Below are positions 28,804 through 38,622 of a stretch of 64,000 nt of DNA, piece by piece (within the stretch, counting starts at the first letter, position 1; each line of letters opens with the position of its first letter). Below the pieces are notes generated by a model. That model had not been told where the DNA came from, searched no databases, and was given only the letters and a program-made list of their open reading frames with translations. Position numbers and translations under genes: made by a program. This stretch comes from Corynebacterium felinum (GTDB lineage Bacteria > Actinomycetota > Actinomycetes > Mycobacteriales > Mycobacteriaceae): positions 1 through 64,000 of the forward strand of contig NZ_CP047209.1 of the NCBI RefSeq assembly GCF_030408755.1. The letters run 5' to 3'.

Positions 28804-29349
28804 ATGGAATATCCACAAGTAATTACCCGCTTTGGTTCTGCAATTCAAGGCGCATTAAATGCACGAATTTTTACGAACCCAGTTGTATTACGGGAGCTTT
28901 CCAAAAATCCAAGCAAGGAGACTTACACAACGCTGATTAAGGAAGAACTCGCACGTTTTCTGCAGCCACTTACAGATGAGATACAGCGTTTTACAGAAGA
29001 GGTAAAGCAACTATGCTCATTCGACCCATTTCCTCATTTTCACGATTTTGCTGCGACCGTGTGGGAAGGAACATGGCCAGAAAGCCTCGATGAACCTTTG
29101 GCGCAAAATATAACGCAGGATCCAACTCAGGCACTCGATAAGCTTGAGCAATTCAAGAATCTTGTCGTGGAACTCAAATCGAATTATGAGACAGGGTACG
29201 TGACCGATTGCCACTATTCCACAGTAGAAGAGCTATGGACTCTCCACGAGATCATCGAGCAGTCCACACAACCAATCACGCACTTTCGCAGCCTCAAGCT
29301 GGCAATCACTTACGCCTACAACACCCATAGCGATCACTCAATGGCATAA
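28804..29349 (+). CDS. Hypothetical protein, orphan
   Basis: The 181-residue frame (MEYPQVITRFGSAIQGALNARIFTN) is mostly helical with many acidic, Phe and Leu residues. It has no signal peptide, membrane helix or motif I recognise. There is no good ribosome-binding site before ATG 28804, which abuts the long repeat. Base composition is AT-richer than the neighbouring wall-synthesis operon. It could be an acquired gene or a remnant. Confidence 0.5.
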   Translation: MEYPQVITRFGSAIQGALNARIFTNPVVLRELSKNPSKETYTTLIKEELARFLQPLTDEIQRFTEEVKQLCSFDPFPHFHDFAATVWEGTWPESLDEPLAQNITQDPTQALDKLEQFKNLVVELKSNYETGYVTDCHYSTVEELWTLHEIIEQSTQPITHFRSLKLAITYAYNTHSDHSMA

Positions 29350-29381
29350 GGGAGGGCGCAAACATAAGGGGGTAGCAAAAA

Positions 29382-29413
29382 GCTGGCATTCCGTGAAAAG
29401 ACGGAATGCCAGC
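29382..29413 (-). terminator. Terminator of crgA
   Basis: A 13-bp perfect stem (29382-29394 with 29401-29413) has a 6-base loop and, on the minus strand, five T residues after it. It follows the crgA stop codon by 15 bases. Confidence 0.88.
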
Positions 29414-29427
29414 ACTTTGTGGTGCTT

Positions 29428-29688
29428 TTAGCGCCAACCCATGGACATCAGCAAGCCCACGAGGAAGGAGGTAAACCCAATGGCGTAGTTCCACGGGCCT
29501 AACTCATTCATGAACTGGATCTGGGGGCCGGCGAGATAGTTCACAATCAACCATCCGAGGCCGACCAGCATGAGGCCGAACATAATTATCTTGTACCACA
29601 GGGGGGTACCGGAAGAATTAATCTTCACCGGCGTACGGTTACCGGAAGAAACCGGGAGAGAACTAGTCGAAATCTTTGACTTTGGCAT
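29428..29688 (-). CDS. crgA: Cell division protein CrgA
   Basis: CrgA is a small actinobacterial membrane protein of the divisome that contacts FtsZ, FtsQ and PBPs. The 86-residue product has a polar, Lys/Ser-rich N-terminus (1-28) and two membrane helices (about 32-52 and 66-84). The conserved [23 protein letters not shown] ending is present. It is the distal gene beside the pknB-fhaA operon, the standard location, but is separated from pknB by 46 bases. Confidence 0.93.
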   Translation of the reverse strand: MPKSKISTSSLPVSSGNRTPVKINSSGTPLWYKIIMFGLMLVGLGWLIVNYLAGPQIQFMNELGPWNYAIGFTSFLVGLLMSMGWR

Positions 29689-29734
29689 GATCTAAAACCT
29701 TCACGAGCGAGCGAAACTAAAATTATTATCAATG

Positions 29735-31696
29735 TTAGGGGGCAAGCGATGCTATGTCGAACTCCCATAGCGAAACTGCGATCGCTGAATCCTTCCTAAT
29801 GTGGGAGCCAGCAGGCTGAACCTGCACTGCCACACGACCGCCGTCGACAAGCGAACTCGTCTTCAACGGATCACCGAGCGCGATCTGGTTAGCCTGACCC
29901 TTCCAACCAGCATCATGCAACGCCTTGACAGCCGCGGTCATATTCAACCCCACCAAATCCGGCATTGTAATCATCTGACCGTTAGAAATGCGCACAGTAA
30001 TGCGGGAACGCGCATCCACTTGGGTGCCTTCACCCGCGACCTCAACCACCGTACCCTCAGGGGCGGTGTGATCAATCACCTCAACAACCGGTTCAAAACC
30101 AAGGGAAGTCAAATTACCCTCAGCCTGCGACCACAACATGCCCGTGACCACGGGAACCCGTTCCTTAGCCACACCCATGGATACCGTAATGGTCACCTTC
30201 GAGCCCTTTGACACTTGGGAGCCAGCTGAAGGGGTTTGTTCCATGATCTTGCCTTCTTCCACCTTGTCGGAAGAATCTTCGCGCACAACGGAATCCAGCT
30301 CAAGGCCGGCAGCATTCAAAATATTATTCGCCTCGGCAGTGCTCTTGCCCGTCAAATCTGGAACCTCAGTGACTTCCTTGCCAGACGATACAAACAAAGT
30401 CACCGTCGTGCCCGACTGGATTGAGGAACCAGCCGCAGGATTTGTCCTAATCACATCCCCGCGCTCAACAGTAGGGTTCGCCTCCTCACTGATCTGTACC
30501 TGCAAACCCTTTGCCGCTAGATCACTAGCAGCGGCTTCACGGGTGTAGCCAGCATAATCGGGCAATTCGATCAGTTGCTTATTCAGACCGAAGCCACTGT
30601 TTTGACCCCCAGTGAAATACTCGTAAGTAAACGCGCCAACAATACCTAAGGATGCTAACGCGAGGGTGCCGACCAGAATCTTCAAACCAAGACGACGCGG
30701 AGGCTCCGGCTCATACACTTCCTCCTGGGCTGGGGCAGCCACAGTAGCAGGGCTAAACATTTGCGTGGTAGGAGCAGCCTCAACAGCATGCTCTTCAACC
30801 TCATCCTCATAATCTGAGGGCTCAATATAATGCCGAGCCGCCATCGTGACAGCGTTTCGCTCAAGGCGCTTGAGATCCTCCGCCATATCCGTGGCAGTCT
30901 GATAGCGATCCCCAGGGTGCTTAGCCATAGCGGTGAGCACCACAGCATTCACATTCAACGCGGCAGTCGGGCTTAAATCAGGAATGAAATCAGACGGCGG
31001 GGTGGGGTCTTCCTGCACATGCTGGTAGGCCACCGCGAACGGTGTTTCCCCCTCAAAGGGCGGACGGCCTGTAATAATGTCGTACATCACGCAGCCGAGC
31101 GCGTAAATATCCGAACGACCATCCACCGCTTTACCGCGAGCCTGCTCTGGGGATAGGTACTGCGCAGTACCGATCACCGCAGATGTTTGGGTCATCGCCG
31201 AGGTGGCGTCGTCAAGCGCACGCGCAATACCGAAGTCCATGATCTTGACCACGCCAGTGTTGGTGATCATCACATTCGCCGGCTTGATATCGCGGTGCAC
31301 AATGCCCGCGTCGTGGCTTGCCTGCAGCGCCTCGCACACTGGAATCAGCGTTGTTGCCGCTTCCTCGGGGGAAAGCGGGCCGCCCTCGCGCACAATATCG
31401 CGCAGGTTTCGGCCGTTGACCAGCTCCATCACAATATATGGAGTAGAAATCCCGTCCCGCTCCGTCTCGCCGGTGTCATAGACCGCAACGATCGCGGGGT
31501 GATTCAACCGGCCCGCATTGTGGGCTTCCTTGCGGAAACGCTCGCGGAAATTCACATCCCGCGCCAAATCTTGGCGCAGAACCTTGATCGCAACTTCACG
31601 CCCCAACAGCGTATCGGTTGCTTGATACACCTCAGACATGCCCCCGGTGCCGACGACGGGACCGAGCTCGTAGCGATTGGCGATGATATCACTCAC
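29735..31696 (-). CDS. pknB: Serine/threonine protein kinase PknB with four PASTA domains
   Basis: PknB senses muropeptides/lipid II outside and phosphorylates cell-wall and division proteins inside. The 653-residue protein has a kinase domain (about 9-270): glycine loop GTGGMSEVY at 16-24, catalytic Lys38, HRDIKPANV and DFGIA, and an activation loop with Thr residues. A juxtamembrane linker, one membrane helix (about 340-362) and four extracellular PASTA repeats (about 372-645) follow. Its ATG overlaps the pknA stop codon in ATGA form, so translation is coupled. Confidence 0.97.
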   Translation of the reverse strand: MSDIIANRYELGPVVGTGGMSEVYQATDTLLGREVAIKVLRQDLARDVNFRERFRKEAHNAGRLNHPAIVAVYDTGETERDGISTPYIVMELVNGRNLRDIVREGGPLSPEEAATTLIPVCEALQASHDAGIVHRDIKPANVMITNTGVVKIMDFGIARALDDATSAMTQTSAVIGTAQYLSPEQARGKAVDGRSDIYALGCVMYDIITGRPPFEGETPFAVAYQHVQEDPTPPSDFIPDLSPTAALNVNAVVLTAMAKHPGDRYQTATDMAEDLKRLERNAVTMAARHYIEPSDYEDEVEEHAVEAAPTTQMFSPATVAAPAQEEVYEPEPPRRLGLKILVGTLALASLGIVGAFTYEYFTGGQNSGFGLNKQLIELPDYAGYTREAAASDLAAKGLQVQISEEANPTVERGDVIRTNPAAGSSIQSGTTVTLFVSSGKEVTEVPDLTGKSTAEANNILNAAGLELDSVVREDSSDKVEEGKIMEQTPSAGSQVSKGSKVTITVSMGVAKERVPVVTGMLWSQAEGNLTSLGFEPVVEVIDHTAPEGTVVEVAGEGTQVDARSRITVRISNGQMITMPDLVGLNMTAAVKALHDAGWKGQANQIALGDPLKTSSLVDGGRVAVQVQPAGSHIRKDSAIAVSLWEFDIASLAP

Positions 31697-33072
31697 TGGC
31701 TTGCTCCTGGGTTCGTTGTGGGATCAGTAGGTTCAAGGGTTACAGTTGGGACAGGCTCCGGCTCACTCGTGGGCACGATCACCTCCGAGGGTTCCACTAT
31801 CACCGATGAAATCGGGGGCAGCGTTGGTTCAGCCTCCGATGTTGTGATCACTGGCGGTGCTGAGGTTGTTGGCTCGACAGTCATCGTAATCGTCGGTATC
31901 GGTTCTGGTGTAGTCTCCGGCGTAATAGTAACGGTTTCCGGCGCGGGAGGCACACTGGGCTCCGGCTGGAACGACTGACTATTCAGATACAACACCGTAC
32001 CCGCCGCTAACGCAAAAGCAACAACAACTGCGATTAAAAAGCCCACCAAAAAGCCCGATGACGAGCGTTTTGGCTCCACAATCTGCGACTGCGGAATCGG
32101 ACGATTCGGGGTTCTAGGGTGCACAGCGGGGGCTGATGCCGAGGATGTTCCCGTCACCGCCGATGCTACTGCCGTCACCGCTGTGGGGCTGGCCTCTGCG
32201 GGCACCACACGCGCTGCACCGGAAGGCTGCGGCGGGCGCTTGCCCAACCGTGCAGCCGAAATTGCTTTCTCCAGCTCAGCGCCATCACCATAGCGGTGGG
32301 TGGGGTCTTTGCGCAGCGCAATCCCGATCAGCTCGCGCGTGGGTGCGCTTATCGACGTCGGAAGCGCAGGTGGTGCGTTATTGATGTGGGCGATCGCCAC
32401 GGACACGGAAGAATCACCACTAAAGGGGCGTTTTCCTGTGAGCAATTCGTAGCCGACCACACCCAAGGAATACACGTCGGTAGCAAAGGTGACATCAAGC
32501 CCTTGGGCTTGCTCCGGGGAGACGTATTGCGCGGTGCCCACCACCATGCCCGTGCGGGTCAAAGGAACCGATGATGCCGCCTTGGCAATACCAAAATCGG
32601 TGATTTTCACTGTCCCGTTTTGGGTAATCAAAATATTGCCCGGCTTAATGTCTCGGTGCACCAAACCCAGTTCGTGGATGCGCCGCAAACCGTGGGCGGC
32701 CTGCTCAAGAATGTCGAGAGCTTCTTCTTCGGGGATCATCCCGCGCCGTGCAATGAGGTCGGCTAAGGATTCGCCCCGAACGAATTCCATCACGATGAAG
32801 CACAAGTTTCGTCCGGAGGCGGGGTCGACTAGTTCACGGTAGTCGTAGGTGCGTACCACGTTGCGGGAGATGATATCTTCGCTGGCGAGTGCCTCGTTGC
32901 GGAAACGCGAGAGGAATTCGACGTTGTCGCTAAATTCTGGGCGTAGAACCTTGACTGCGACTTCGCGCTGGTTTCGCACATCATCGGCAAGGTACACCGT
33001 TGACATGCCACCAGTGCCGACTACCCATTGGAGTTGGTAATCCGGACCGATGAGTGATTGGATATGCTCCAT
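31693..33072 (-). CDS. pknA: Serine/threonine protein kinase PknA
   Basis: The 459-residue kinase has glycine loop GTGGMSTVYLA, VAVKVLR Lys, HRDIKPGNILI and DFGIAKA motifs in its first 270 residues, then a Pro/Ala linker and one membrane helix (about 338-360). A short extracellular tail rich in Pro, Thr, Val and Glu follows, with no PASTA repeats. PknA works with PknB on growth and division targets (Wag31/DivIVA, FtsZ, FhaA in relatives). The start at 33072 is directly adjacent to the pbpA stop codon. Confidence 0.95.
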   Translation of the reverse strand: MEHIQSLIGPDYQLQWVVGTGGMSTVYLADDVRNQREVAVKVLRPEFSDNVEFLSRFRNEALASEDIISRNVVRTYDYRELVDPASGRNLCFIVMEFVRGESLADLIARRGMIPEEEALDILEQAAHGLRRIHELGLVHRDIKPGNILITQNGTVKITDFGIAKAASSVPLTRTGMVVGTAQYVSPEQAQGLDVTFATDVYSLGVVGYELLTGKRPFSGDSSVSVAIAHINNAPPALPTSISAPTRELIGIALRKDPTHRYGDGAELEKAISAARLGKRPPQPSGAARVVPAEASPTAVTAVASAVTGTSSASAPAVHPRTPNRPIPQSQIVEPKRSSSGFLVGFLIAVVVAFALAAGTVLYLNSQSFQPEPSVPPAPETVTITPETTPEPIPTITMTVEPTTSAPPVITTSEAEPTLPPISSVIVEPSEVIVPTSEPEPVPTVTLEPTDPTTNPGASQ

Positions 33073-34512
33073 TTAGTTTTCTCCCCTCGGGGCGGTGGCC
33101 AAAATAGCGCGACCAATAGGGGCTGCCACGGAACCACCGGTGGCTGCTTGGCCACGGTCGCCGCCGTTTTTCACAACCACTGCTACAGCCACGTCTTCGC
33201 CGGGGGCGAAGGCGATGTACCACGCGTGGGGGTTGGAGTTGCGGGAGTCAACGCCGTGTTCGGCAGTGCCAGTTTTCGAGGCAATGTTGTGGCCGTTAAA
33301 CCCTGCGGTGTGACGCTCCGATGCTTGCATGAGCTCGGTGAGAGTCTGGGCGGTTTCGGGGCTAATGGAATGGGAGAGTTCTTTGGGTTTGGTTTCGCTG
33401 ATCACGCTGAGGTCGCTGGCGACGATGCGGGAGACTACATGTGGTTCCATGCGCACACCACCGTTAGCTACGGTGGCTGCTACGACCGCATTGTTGAGGA
33501 CGGTCATGGCGACGTCGCGCTGGCCGATGGAGGATTGGCCTAAGGCCGCATCGTCGGGAATATCACCAATGGTGCCCTTGGCCATGGGGATGCCGAGGTT
33601 GTAGGTTTCGTCAACACCGAAGCCTTCGGCGGCATCGCGCAGAGCGTCGGCCCCGGCATCAACAGACATTTGCACAAAAGCGGTGTTGCAGGAGAACTGG
33701 AAGGCGGTGAGCAGATTGACTTGTGGGGAACCTGCACAGGTTTGTCCGCCGTAGTTTTCCAAGGTGGTGGTGGTTCCTGGCAGGGTGATCTGTGATTCGC
33801 CGGTTAGTGGGGAATCGGGGGTATAACCCTTGCTCAGTGCTGCAGCGGTGGTGACCACTTTAAAGGTGGATCCTGGCGGCAGGATTTCTTGGGTTGCTTT
33901 GTTCAGCAGTGGTTTGCCTTCTGCGGCATTGAGTTCACCCCAGGCTTGTTGTGCTGTGTTGTTATTGGCAAGCACGGAAGGGTTGAAGGAGGGGGTTGAG
34001 GCCATGGCAAGGATTTCACCGGTGGAGGGGCGGATTGCTACTGCGGCACCTTCGAAGCCAGCGTTTGCAAGCTGGTTGTAGGCCACTTCTTGGGTGGTTG
34101 GATCGAGGGTGAGTTCCACATTGCCCACTACTTTGTTCTTGGAGACGAGGCTCTTCCACCACAGTTTGGCGGAATTCGCGGTGCCGTTGAGGGTGTCGTT
34201 GTGGCTTGATTCGATGCCACTGACCCCGTAAATGTCGGAGAGGTAGCCTTCGACCGAGCCGTAGATTTCTGGGTTGTAGGGGTAGCTGCGGTGGTAGAAG
34301 CCGTTTTCGTCGGCGTGAGATTCAGCGAGCACGATCCCACCTGCGGAGATTTGGCCACGGGGTTGGGATTTCAGTTCGATCAGACCGCGCCGGTTGTTGG
34401 GGTTGTGTGCGTATTCTTCGTCTTTGAATACGTGAATGTAGCTTAAGTTGATCAGCAGAATGATCATGAGTACGAGGCTGAAGTTGAAGGCGTTGCGGAT
34501 TGAGCGGTTCAT
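33073..34512 (-). CDS. pbpA: Penicillin-binding protein (PbpA-type transpeptidase)
   Basis: The class B enzyme cross-links peptidoglycan at the elongating pole. The 479-residue protein has one N-terminal membrane anchor (about 10-28) and a dimerisation domain. The transpeptidase domain carries SxxK at 215-218 (GSTFK), SxN as SCN near 271 and KTG as ASKTGTAEHG near 416. Its ATG overlaps the rodA stop codon by four bases, reflecting the RodA-PBP synthase pair. Confidence 0.94.
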   Translation of the reverse strand: MNRSIRNAFNFSLVLMIILLINLSYIHVFKDEEYAHNPNNRRGLIELKSQPRGQISAGGIVLAESHADENGFYHRSYPYNPEIYGSVEGYLSDIYGVSGIESSHNDTLNGTANSAKLWWKSLVSKNKVVGNVELTLDPTTQEVAYNQLANAGFEGAAVAIRPSTGEILAMASTPSFNPSVLANNNTAQQAWGELNAAEGKPLLNKATQEILPPGSTFKVVTTAAALSKGYTPDSPLTGESQITLPGTTTTLENYGGQTCAGSPQVNLLTAFQFSCNTAFVQMSVDAGADALRDAAEGFGVDETYNLGIPMAKGTIGDIPDDAALGQSSIGQRDVAMTVLNNAVVAATVANGGVRMEPHVVSRIVASDLSVISETKPKELSHSISPETAQTLTELMQASERHTAGFNGHNIASKTGTAEHGVDSRNSNPHAWYIAFAPGEDVAVAVVVKNGGDRGQAATGGSVAAPIGRAILATAPRGEN

Positions 34513-35816
34513 GCAATCGCCGCCTTCCGTGTGGAGTCAGAAATACGCAAAATTATGCCCAACAGAATGTAGTTCGCCATGAGGGAAGATCCACCTTGCG
34601 ACATAAATGGTGTGGTCAGGCCGGTCATGGGCATCAGTGCGGAGATGCCTGCGGTGACGACGAAGATTTGAATAGCAATGGTTAGTGACAGGCCGGAGGC
34701 TACGAGTTTGCCGAAAGAGTCTCGCGCCGACATTGCTGTATACATGCCGCGGGAGACAAAAATGGCAAAAAGAAGGAGAACTGCTGCCAGTCCAATGAGT
34801 CCGAGTTCTTCACCGATGGAGGACAGAATGAAGTCGCTCCACGCCACGGGCACAATGTAGGGGTGTCCTTGGCCAAGTCCGGAGCCAACAATGCCGCCGG
34901 TGGACATTCCAAACAGTGCTTGGGACAGCTGGAAGCCCGTGGAGTCGGGGTTGGCGAGTGGGTCGAGGAAGTTGGAGAAACGGGTTTGGATTTTGGTGGA
35001 GATTTGGTAGATTGCGGTGCCACCAAGGGCGACCAGGATGGTACCGATGATCAACCAGGAGACACGCCCAGTTGCGAGGTAGAGCATGCCAAGCACGGTG
35101 CTAAAGAGCAACAGTGCGGGGCCGAAGTCGTTTTCGCCAGCCATGATGACAATAGCGATACCCCATACACCCAGGATGGGGCCGAGGTCGCGCAGTCGGG
35201 GAAATTCTAGGCCTAGGATGCGGTAACCGGCCACGTTAAACAGCGCTCGTTTAGTGACGAGCAGTTGGGCGAAGAACAGCAGCAGGAAGATTTTGGAGAA
35301 TTCGCCTGGCTGGACGGAGAACGGCCCGATGGAAATCCAGATCCGAGCATCGGCAACGATGTCGGGATTGGTTGGCCACACCAGTGGTAGGGCCAGCAAG
35401 ATTAGACCTAGCAGTCCGAGCACGTAGGAATAGCGGGTGAGGCTTCGGTGATCGCGCAAAAAGGCGAGCACGAGGATCATCAAGACGATGCCTACAAGCG
35501 TCCACATCACTTGGCGCGAAGCCATTTGTGTTTCTTTGGCGATGTCGAGGCGGTACACCATGGCAAGACCGAGGCCGTTGAGTAGTGCTGCAACTGGCAG
35601 CATGACTTGGTCGGCGTGGGGCGCAAAGAAGCACAAAGCAAGGTGGGCTAGGGTGAACACCCCAATGAAACCACCGATCACCCAGAACACTTCGGTGTTG
35701 GAGGCGATATCGAGGGCGAGATTGAGGTTAAACAGGGTGACTGCGATGATGACGGTTGCTGCCAACAACAGGCCGAACTCTGTTTTTCGGGAGGTAAGTT
35801 GGGTGAAAAAGTTCAC
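34509..35816 (-). CDS. rodA: SEDS glycosyltransferase RodA (FtsW/RodA/SpoVE family)
   Basis: The 435-residue membrane protein has about ten to twelve helices. It polymerises lipid II into glycan strands with its partner PBP. Conserved SEDS segments are visible: the QPGEFSK block (with the ISIGPFSVQPGEFSKIFLL region), the AGENDFGPALLL loop with the catalytic Asp-equivalent, and GxxLPFxSxGGSS-like GLTTPFMSQGGSSLMANY near the C-terminus. It lies between pstP and pbpA in a tight operon. Confidence 0.94.
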   Translation of the reverse strand: MNFFTQLTSRKTEFGLLLAATVIIAVTLFNLNLALDIASNTEVFWVIGGFIGVFTLAHLALCFFAPHADQVMLPVAALLNGLGLAMVYRLDIAKETQMASRQVMWTLVGIVLMILVLAFLRDHRSLTRYSYVLGLLGLILLALPLVWPTNPDIVADARIWISIGPFSVQPGEFSKIFLLLFFAQLLVTKRALFNVAGYRILGLEFPRLRDLGPILGVWGIAIVIMAGENDFGPALLLFSTVLGMLYLATGRVSWLIIGTILVALGGTAIYQISTKIQTRFSNFLDPLANPDSTGFQLSQALFGMSTGGIVGSGLGQGHPYIVPVAWSDFILSSIGEELGLIGLAAVLLLFAIFVSRGMYTAMSARDSFGKLVASGLSLTIAIQIFVVTAGISALMPMTGLTTPFMSQGGSSLMANYILLGIILRISDSTRKAAIA

Positions 35817-35820
35817 GGTG

Positions 35821-37200
35821 TTATTTCACCTCCCGGCAATTAACGCCAGGTGTGTTGAGGTTTCCTGCTTCTTTTTTGGTGTGCGTGTTTGAGCTGGAGT
35901 TGCTTTCGCGAGTGACGCATACCGGCAGGATTTCTTGGCTTAGCCGCTGCATTTGTTGCAGCACGTTGTCGTAGCTTCCGCCGCTGAGTGCTTCAACGGA
36001 GTTGCGGGCGGAGCCTTTGAGATCGGTGACTTTGAAGCGGTGACATTTGTCTGTCGAGTCGATATCGATGAGCGTGAGATTGCCTTCCGCGTTCAGGCAG
36101 GAGGCTTGGTAAGGCTTGGACCAGACCCCTTCGAATCCTTGGTTGATGACGATTTGTTGCTCGTCATTAACATGCACGTAGTAGCGATCTTTGAGGGTGT
36201 TGTAGCCGACAAAGATCCCTGCGCCGATGATGCAGAGGCAGATGAGCAGGATCAGCGGGAGGAACCGGCGGCGTTTTTTAATGGTGGTGAAATCTGGGAG
36301 CACGTCGGCGTCGCCGAGTACAGGCTCAATGGTTTCGGAGGTCGCCGGGTGGGTGATGGTGGTAGTGGGTGCGGGTTGTGCCAGCGCAATGGCGGCGCGA
36401 CCGGCAGCCGTGTCAGGTCGGGGGTCTTCGGGCTGTCCCGCGTTGAGTGCCCCTGCGGTCACTGGTGTGAGCGTGTGTGCCTGTTGGCTGTCTGCTTTGA
36501 CGACGTCGGCAACAACCACAGTGACGTTGTCTGGTCCGCCGGAGCGTAGCGCGAGTTCGATAAGCCTGGTGACTGCTTCTGCTGGGGTGCCGCGACCGAG
36601 TTCGTTTTCGATGGTGGAGGCGGTGACGGGGTCAGAAAGCCCGTCGGAGCACAGTAGGATACGGTCGCCGATTTGGGCGTCGAGAAGCTTTAATGTGGGT
36701 TCGACGGGGCGCCCAGTGTACGCCTTGAGGATCATGGAGCGCTGCGGGTGCGTGGACACGTCTTCGGGGTCGAGCTCGCCCCGGTCGATGAGGGATTGCA
36801 CGTAGGTGTCGTCGACGGTGAGCTGTTCAAGGGTGCCGTTGCGTAGCCGGTAGCCGCGGGAGTCGCCGACGTGACACAGCCCAAATTCTTTGCCGTTGAA
36901 CATCAAAGAGGTCAGGGTGGTGCCCATGCCGTTGGTTTCGGGGACTTCTTTCACCCCGCGTGCAATCGCATGATTGGCGTCGTCGGCAACGGACCCGAGG
37001 ATAGCGAGCATGTCGTTGTCACCCGGGTCGGCGTCGATTTCAAGCAGGTGGTTGATCATGAGTTGGGAGGCGACTTCGCCTGCCGCATGTCCGCCCATTC
37101 CGTCAGCGAGCGCAAGCAGGTGGGGGCCTGCGTAGGCGGAGTCTTCGTTGTTTCCGCGTACCAGGCCACGATCGGATCCTATGGCGTAGTTTAATTTCAT
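35821..37200 (-). CDS. pstP: PP2C-family protein Ser/Thr phosphatase PstP
   Basis: PstP reverses PknA/PknB phosphorylation. The 459-residue protein has the PP2C catalytic domain at about 1-235 with metal-binding motifs RGxxRxxNEDS (VRGNNEDS), ADGMGGHAAGEVAS, GDSRGYRLR and a closing GGPDNVTVVVADV. A Pro/Thr-rich linker, one membrane helix (about 312-332) and a 125-residue extracellular domain follow. Its stop lies four bases upstream of rodA. Confidence 0.95.
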   Translation of the reverse strand: MKLNYAIGSDRGLVRGNNEDSAYAGPHLLALADGMGGHAAGEVASQLMINHLLEIDADPGDNDMLAILGSVADDANHAIARGVKEVPETNGMGTTLTSLMFNGKEFGLCHVGDSRGYRLRNGTLEQLTVDDTYVQSLIDRGELDPEDVSTHPQRSMILKAYTGRPVEPTLKLLDAQIGDRILLCSDGLSDPVTASTIENELGRGTPAEAVTRLIELALRSGGPDNVTVVVADVVKADSQQAHTLTPVTAGALNAGQPEDPRPDTAAGRAAIALAQPAPTTTITHPATSETIEPVLGDADVLPDFTTIKKRRRFLPLILLICLCIIGAGIFVGYNTLKDRYYVHVNDEQQIVINQGFEGVWSKPYQASCLNAEGNLTLIDIDSTDKCHRFKVTDLKGSARNSVEALSGGSYDNVLQQMQRLSQEILPVCVTRESNSSSNTHTKKEAGNLNTPGVNCREVK

Positions 37201-37634
37201 TAGCCCACCAGCCTGACTGTTGTGCGTCCTACTTTGATGTCATTTCCGGCGAGGACGCGCTCGGGGGAGTCGATGCGTAGGTCTTGGACGTAGGTGCCGT
37301 TGCGGGAGTCGAGGTCTTCGACGAACCATTCGTTGCCGCGTCTAAACAGCCGCGCATGCCTGGATGATGCGAAGTCGTCGCTGACGACAAAGGTGCAGTC
37401 AGGGGCGCGGCCGAGGGTGACTTCTGAAAGTCCGGCAAGATCCATGCGGGTGCCGGTCAGCGGTCCGTCGATGACTGCTAACTGGTGTGGGACACCGCCG
37501 ATGCTTGTCGACGCCGTTGTTTGCTTCACGACACCGTTAACGTTGCGTCGCAGCACGTTGAGGCAGAAGAAGATGAACAACCACAACAGGACAAGAAGCC
37601 CGATGCGCAGTCCAAGAAGTAACGCGTTTTCCAT
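37200..37634 (-). CDS. fhaB: FHA-domain protein FhaB (FipA-like)
   Basis: The 144-residue protein starts with a membrane helix (about 5-28) and ends in a forkhead-associated domain (about 62-144) with TLGRAPDCTFVVSDDFASSRHARLF and the LDSRNGTYV motif, which bind phosphothreonine. The mycobacterial homologue FhaB/FipA links PknA signalling to FtsZ and FtsQ. It shares one base with the pstP start, so it is coupled to it. Confidence 0.92.
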   Translation of the reverse strand: MENALLLGLRIGLLVLLWLFIFFCLNVLRRNVNGVVKQTTASTSIGGVPHQLAVIDGPLTGTRMDLAGLSEVTLGRAPDCTFVVSDDFASSRHARLFRRGNEWFVEDLDSRNGTYVQDLRIDSPERVLAGNDIKVGRTTVRLVG

Positions 37635-37654
37635 GGGGGATGTAAGTCTCCTTG

Positions 37655-38443
37655 CTAGTTGATGATGCGTACTTCGATGTGGGAGTGCCCGACGGTAATC
37701 ACGTCACCGTCGGCAAGCAACCAGTTGTCGATGGGGGTGTCGTTGACGGTGGTGCCGTTGGTCGATTGCAGATCCACGAGGATGGCATCACTGCCATTCC
37801 ACACAATTTCGGCGTGCTTGCGGGAGACACCTGTGTCAGGAAGCCGGAAATCAACATCGTTTCCACGGCCGATAATATTTGAACCTTCATGCACGTAGTA
37901 GGTGCGCGACGACCCGTCTTGCAGCAGCAGGCTAACTGCTGCGGGTGCTGCGTCAACCTCCTCGGTAAAGTATTCAGTGGGCGGGTCGACCTCGTCTTCG
38001 GCGACACTGAAGCCTGCATGAGTGGGGGGATTCACGATCAGGTCGCGCACGTCTGGCTCGCTTTCGGTCTTAATTGTTGATGATGCGTAGAGCTGCCCAG
38101 TGCGTACGGAGGGGTCTTCGACAATGTCGACGACGACCGCGCCGGGGCATACCCATCCTTGGTTTCTGAAGTAGCGTGTGAGCTGGTCTTCGAAGTCTTC
38201 CGTCAACCCTGGGTGTTCTTCTTGGAGGTTGGCGTAGTCTTTGGTGCTGACTTTGACTTCGAAGTGGTTGGGGATTTCAATGGTGCCTTCGTAGGTGTGC
38301 ACGGCATTGTCTTCCGCTTCTTGTTTGAGCAGCTCTTCAATTTCGGCGGGTACGACGCGCCCGCCGAAGACAAAGGCGAAGCTGTTGTCGAGTCCACGCT
38401 GCATTGCGCTGTCGAGCTTCGCGATTTTTCCCATGAAGGACAT
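37655..38443 (-). CDS. fhaA: FHA-domain protein FhaA with DUF3662 domain
   Basis: The 262-residue protein has an N-terminal DUF3662 domain (about 1-125), an acidic linker (about 130-170) and a C-terminal FHA domain (about 180-262; NIIGRGNDVDFRLPDTGVSRKHAEI and LQSTNGTTVND). FhaA homologues bind phosphorylated MviN/MurJ and help control lipid II supply. It is the promoter-proximal gene of fhaA-fhaB-pstP-rodA-pbpA-pknA-pknB. The upstream region is shared with the divergent tRNA-Leu. Confidence 0.93.
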   Translation of the reverse strand: MSFMGKIAKLDSAMQRGLDNSFAFVFGGRVVPAEIEELLKQEAEDNAVHTYEGTIEIPNHFEVKVSTKDYANLQEEHPGLTEDFEDQLTRYFRNQGWVCPGAVVVDIVEDPSVRTGQLYASSTIKTESEPDVRDLIVNPPTHAGFSVAEDEVDPPTEYFTEEVDAAPAAVSLLLQDGSSRTYYVHEGSNIIGRGNDVDFRLPDTGVSRKHAEIVWNGSDAILVDLQSTNGTTVNDTPIDNWLLADGDVITVGHSHIEVRIIN

Positions 38444-38558
38444 TCGCTTCGCCTCCTTATTTGAACTAGGGGGTAATGGTTAGTGATGTTCCCAGTATAA
38501 GGACTTTGGGCGCTTACGCCTATACGGCAACTTAAAAATATGCACATGAGCTGCCGAT

Positions 38559-38588
38559 TTGACGGTTTTTGTGATTCTTGTGTTATCT
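38559..38588 (+). promoter_or_regulatory. Probable promoter of tRNA-Leu
   Basis: TTGACG (38559-38564) and TTATCT (38583-38588) lie 18 bases apart and 34 bases upstream of tRNA-Leu. Confidence 0.55.
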
Positions 38589-38622
38589 TTATCAAGTCGC
38601 ACCGTGAAGGTGCACGCTACCT

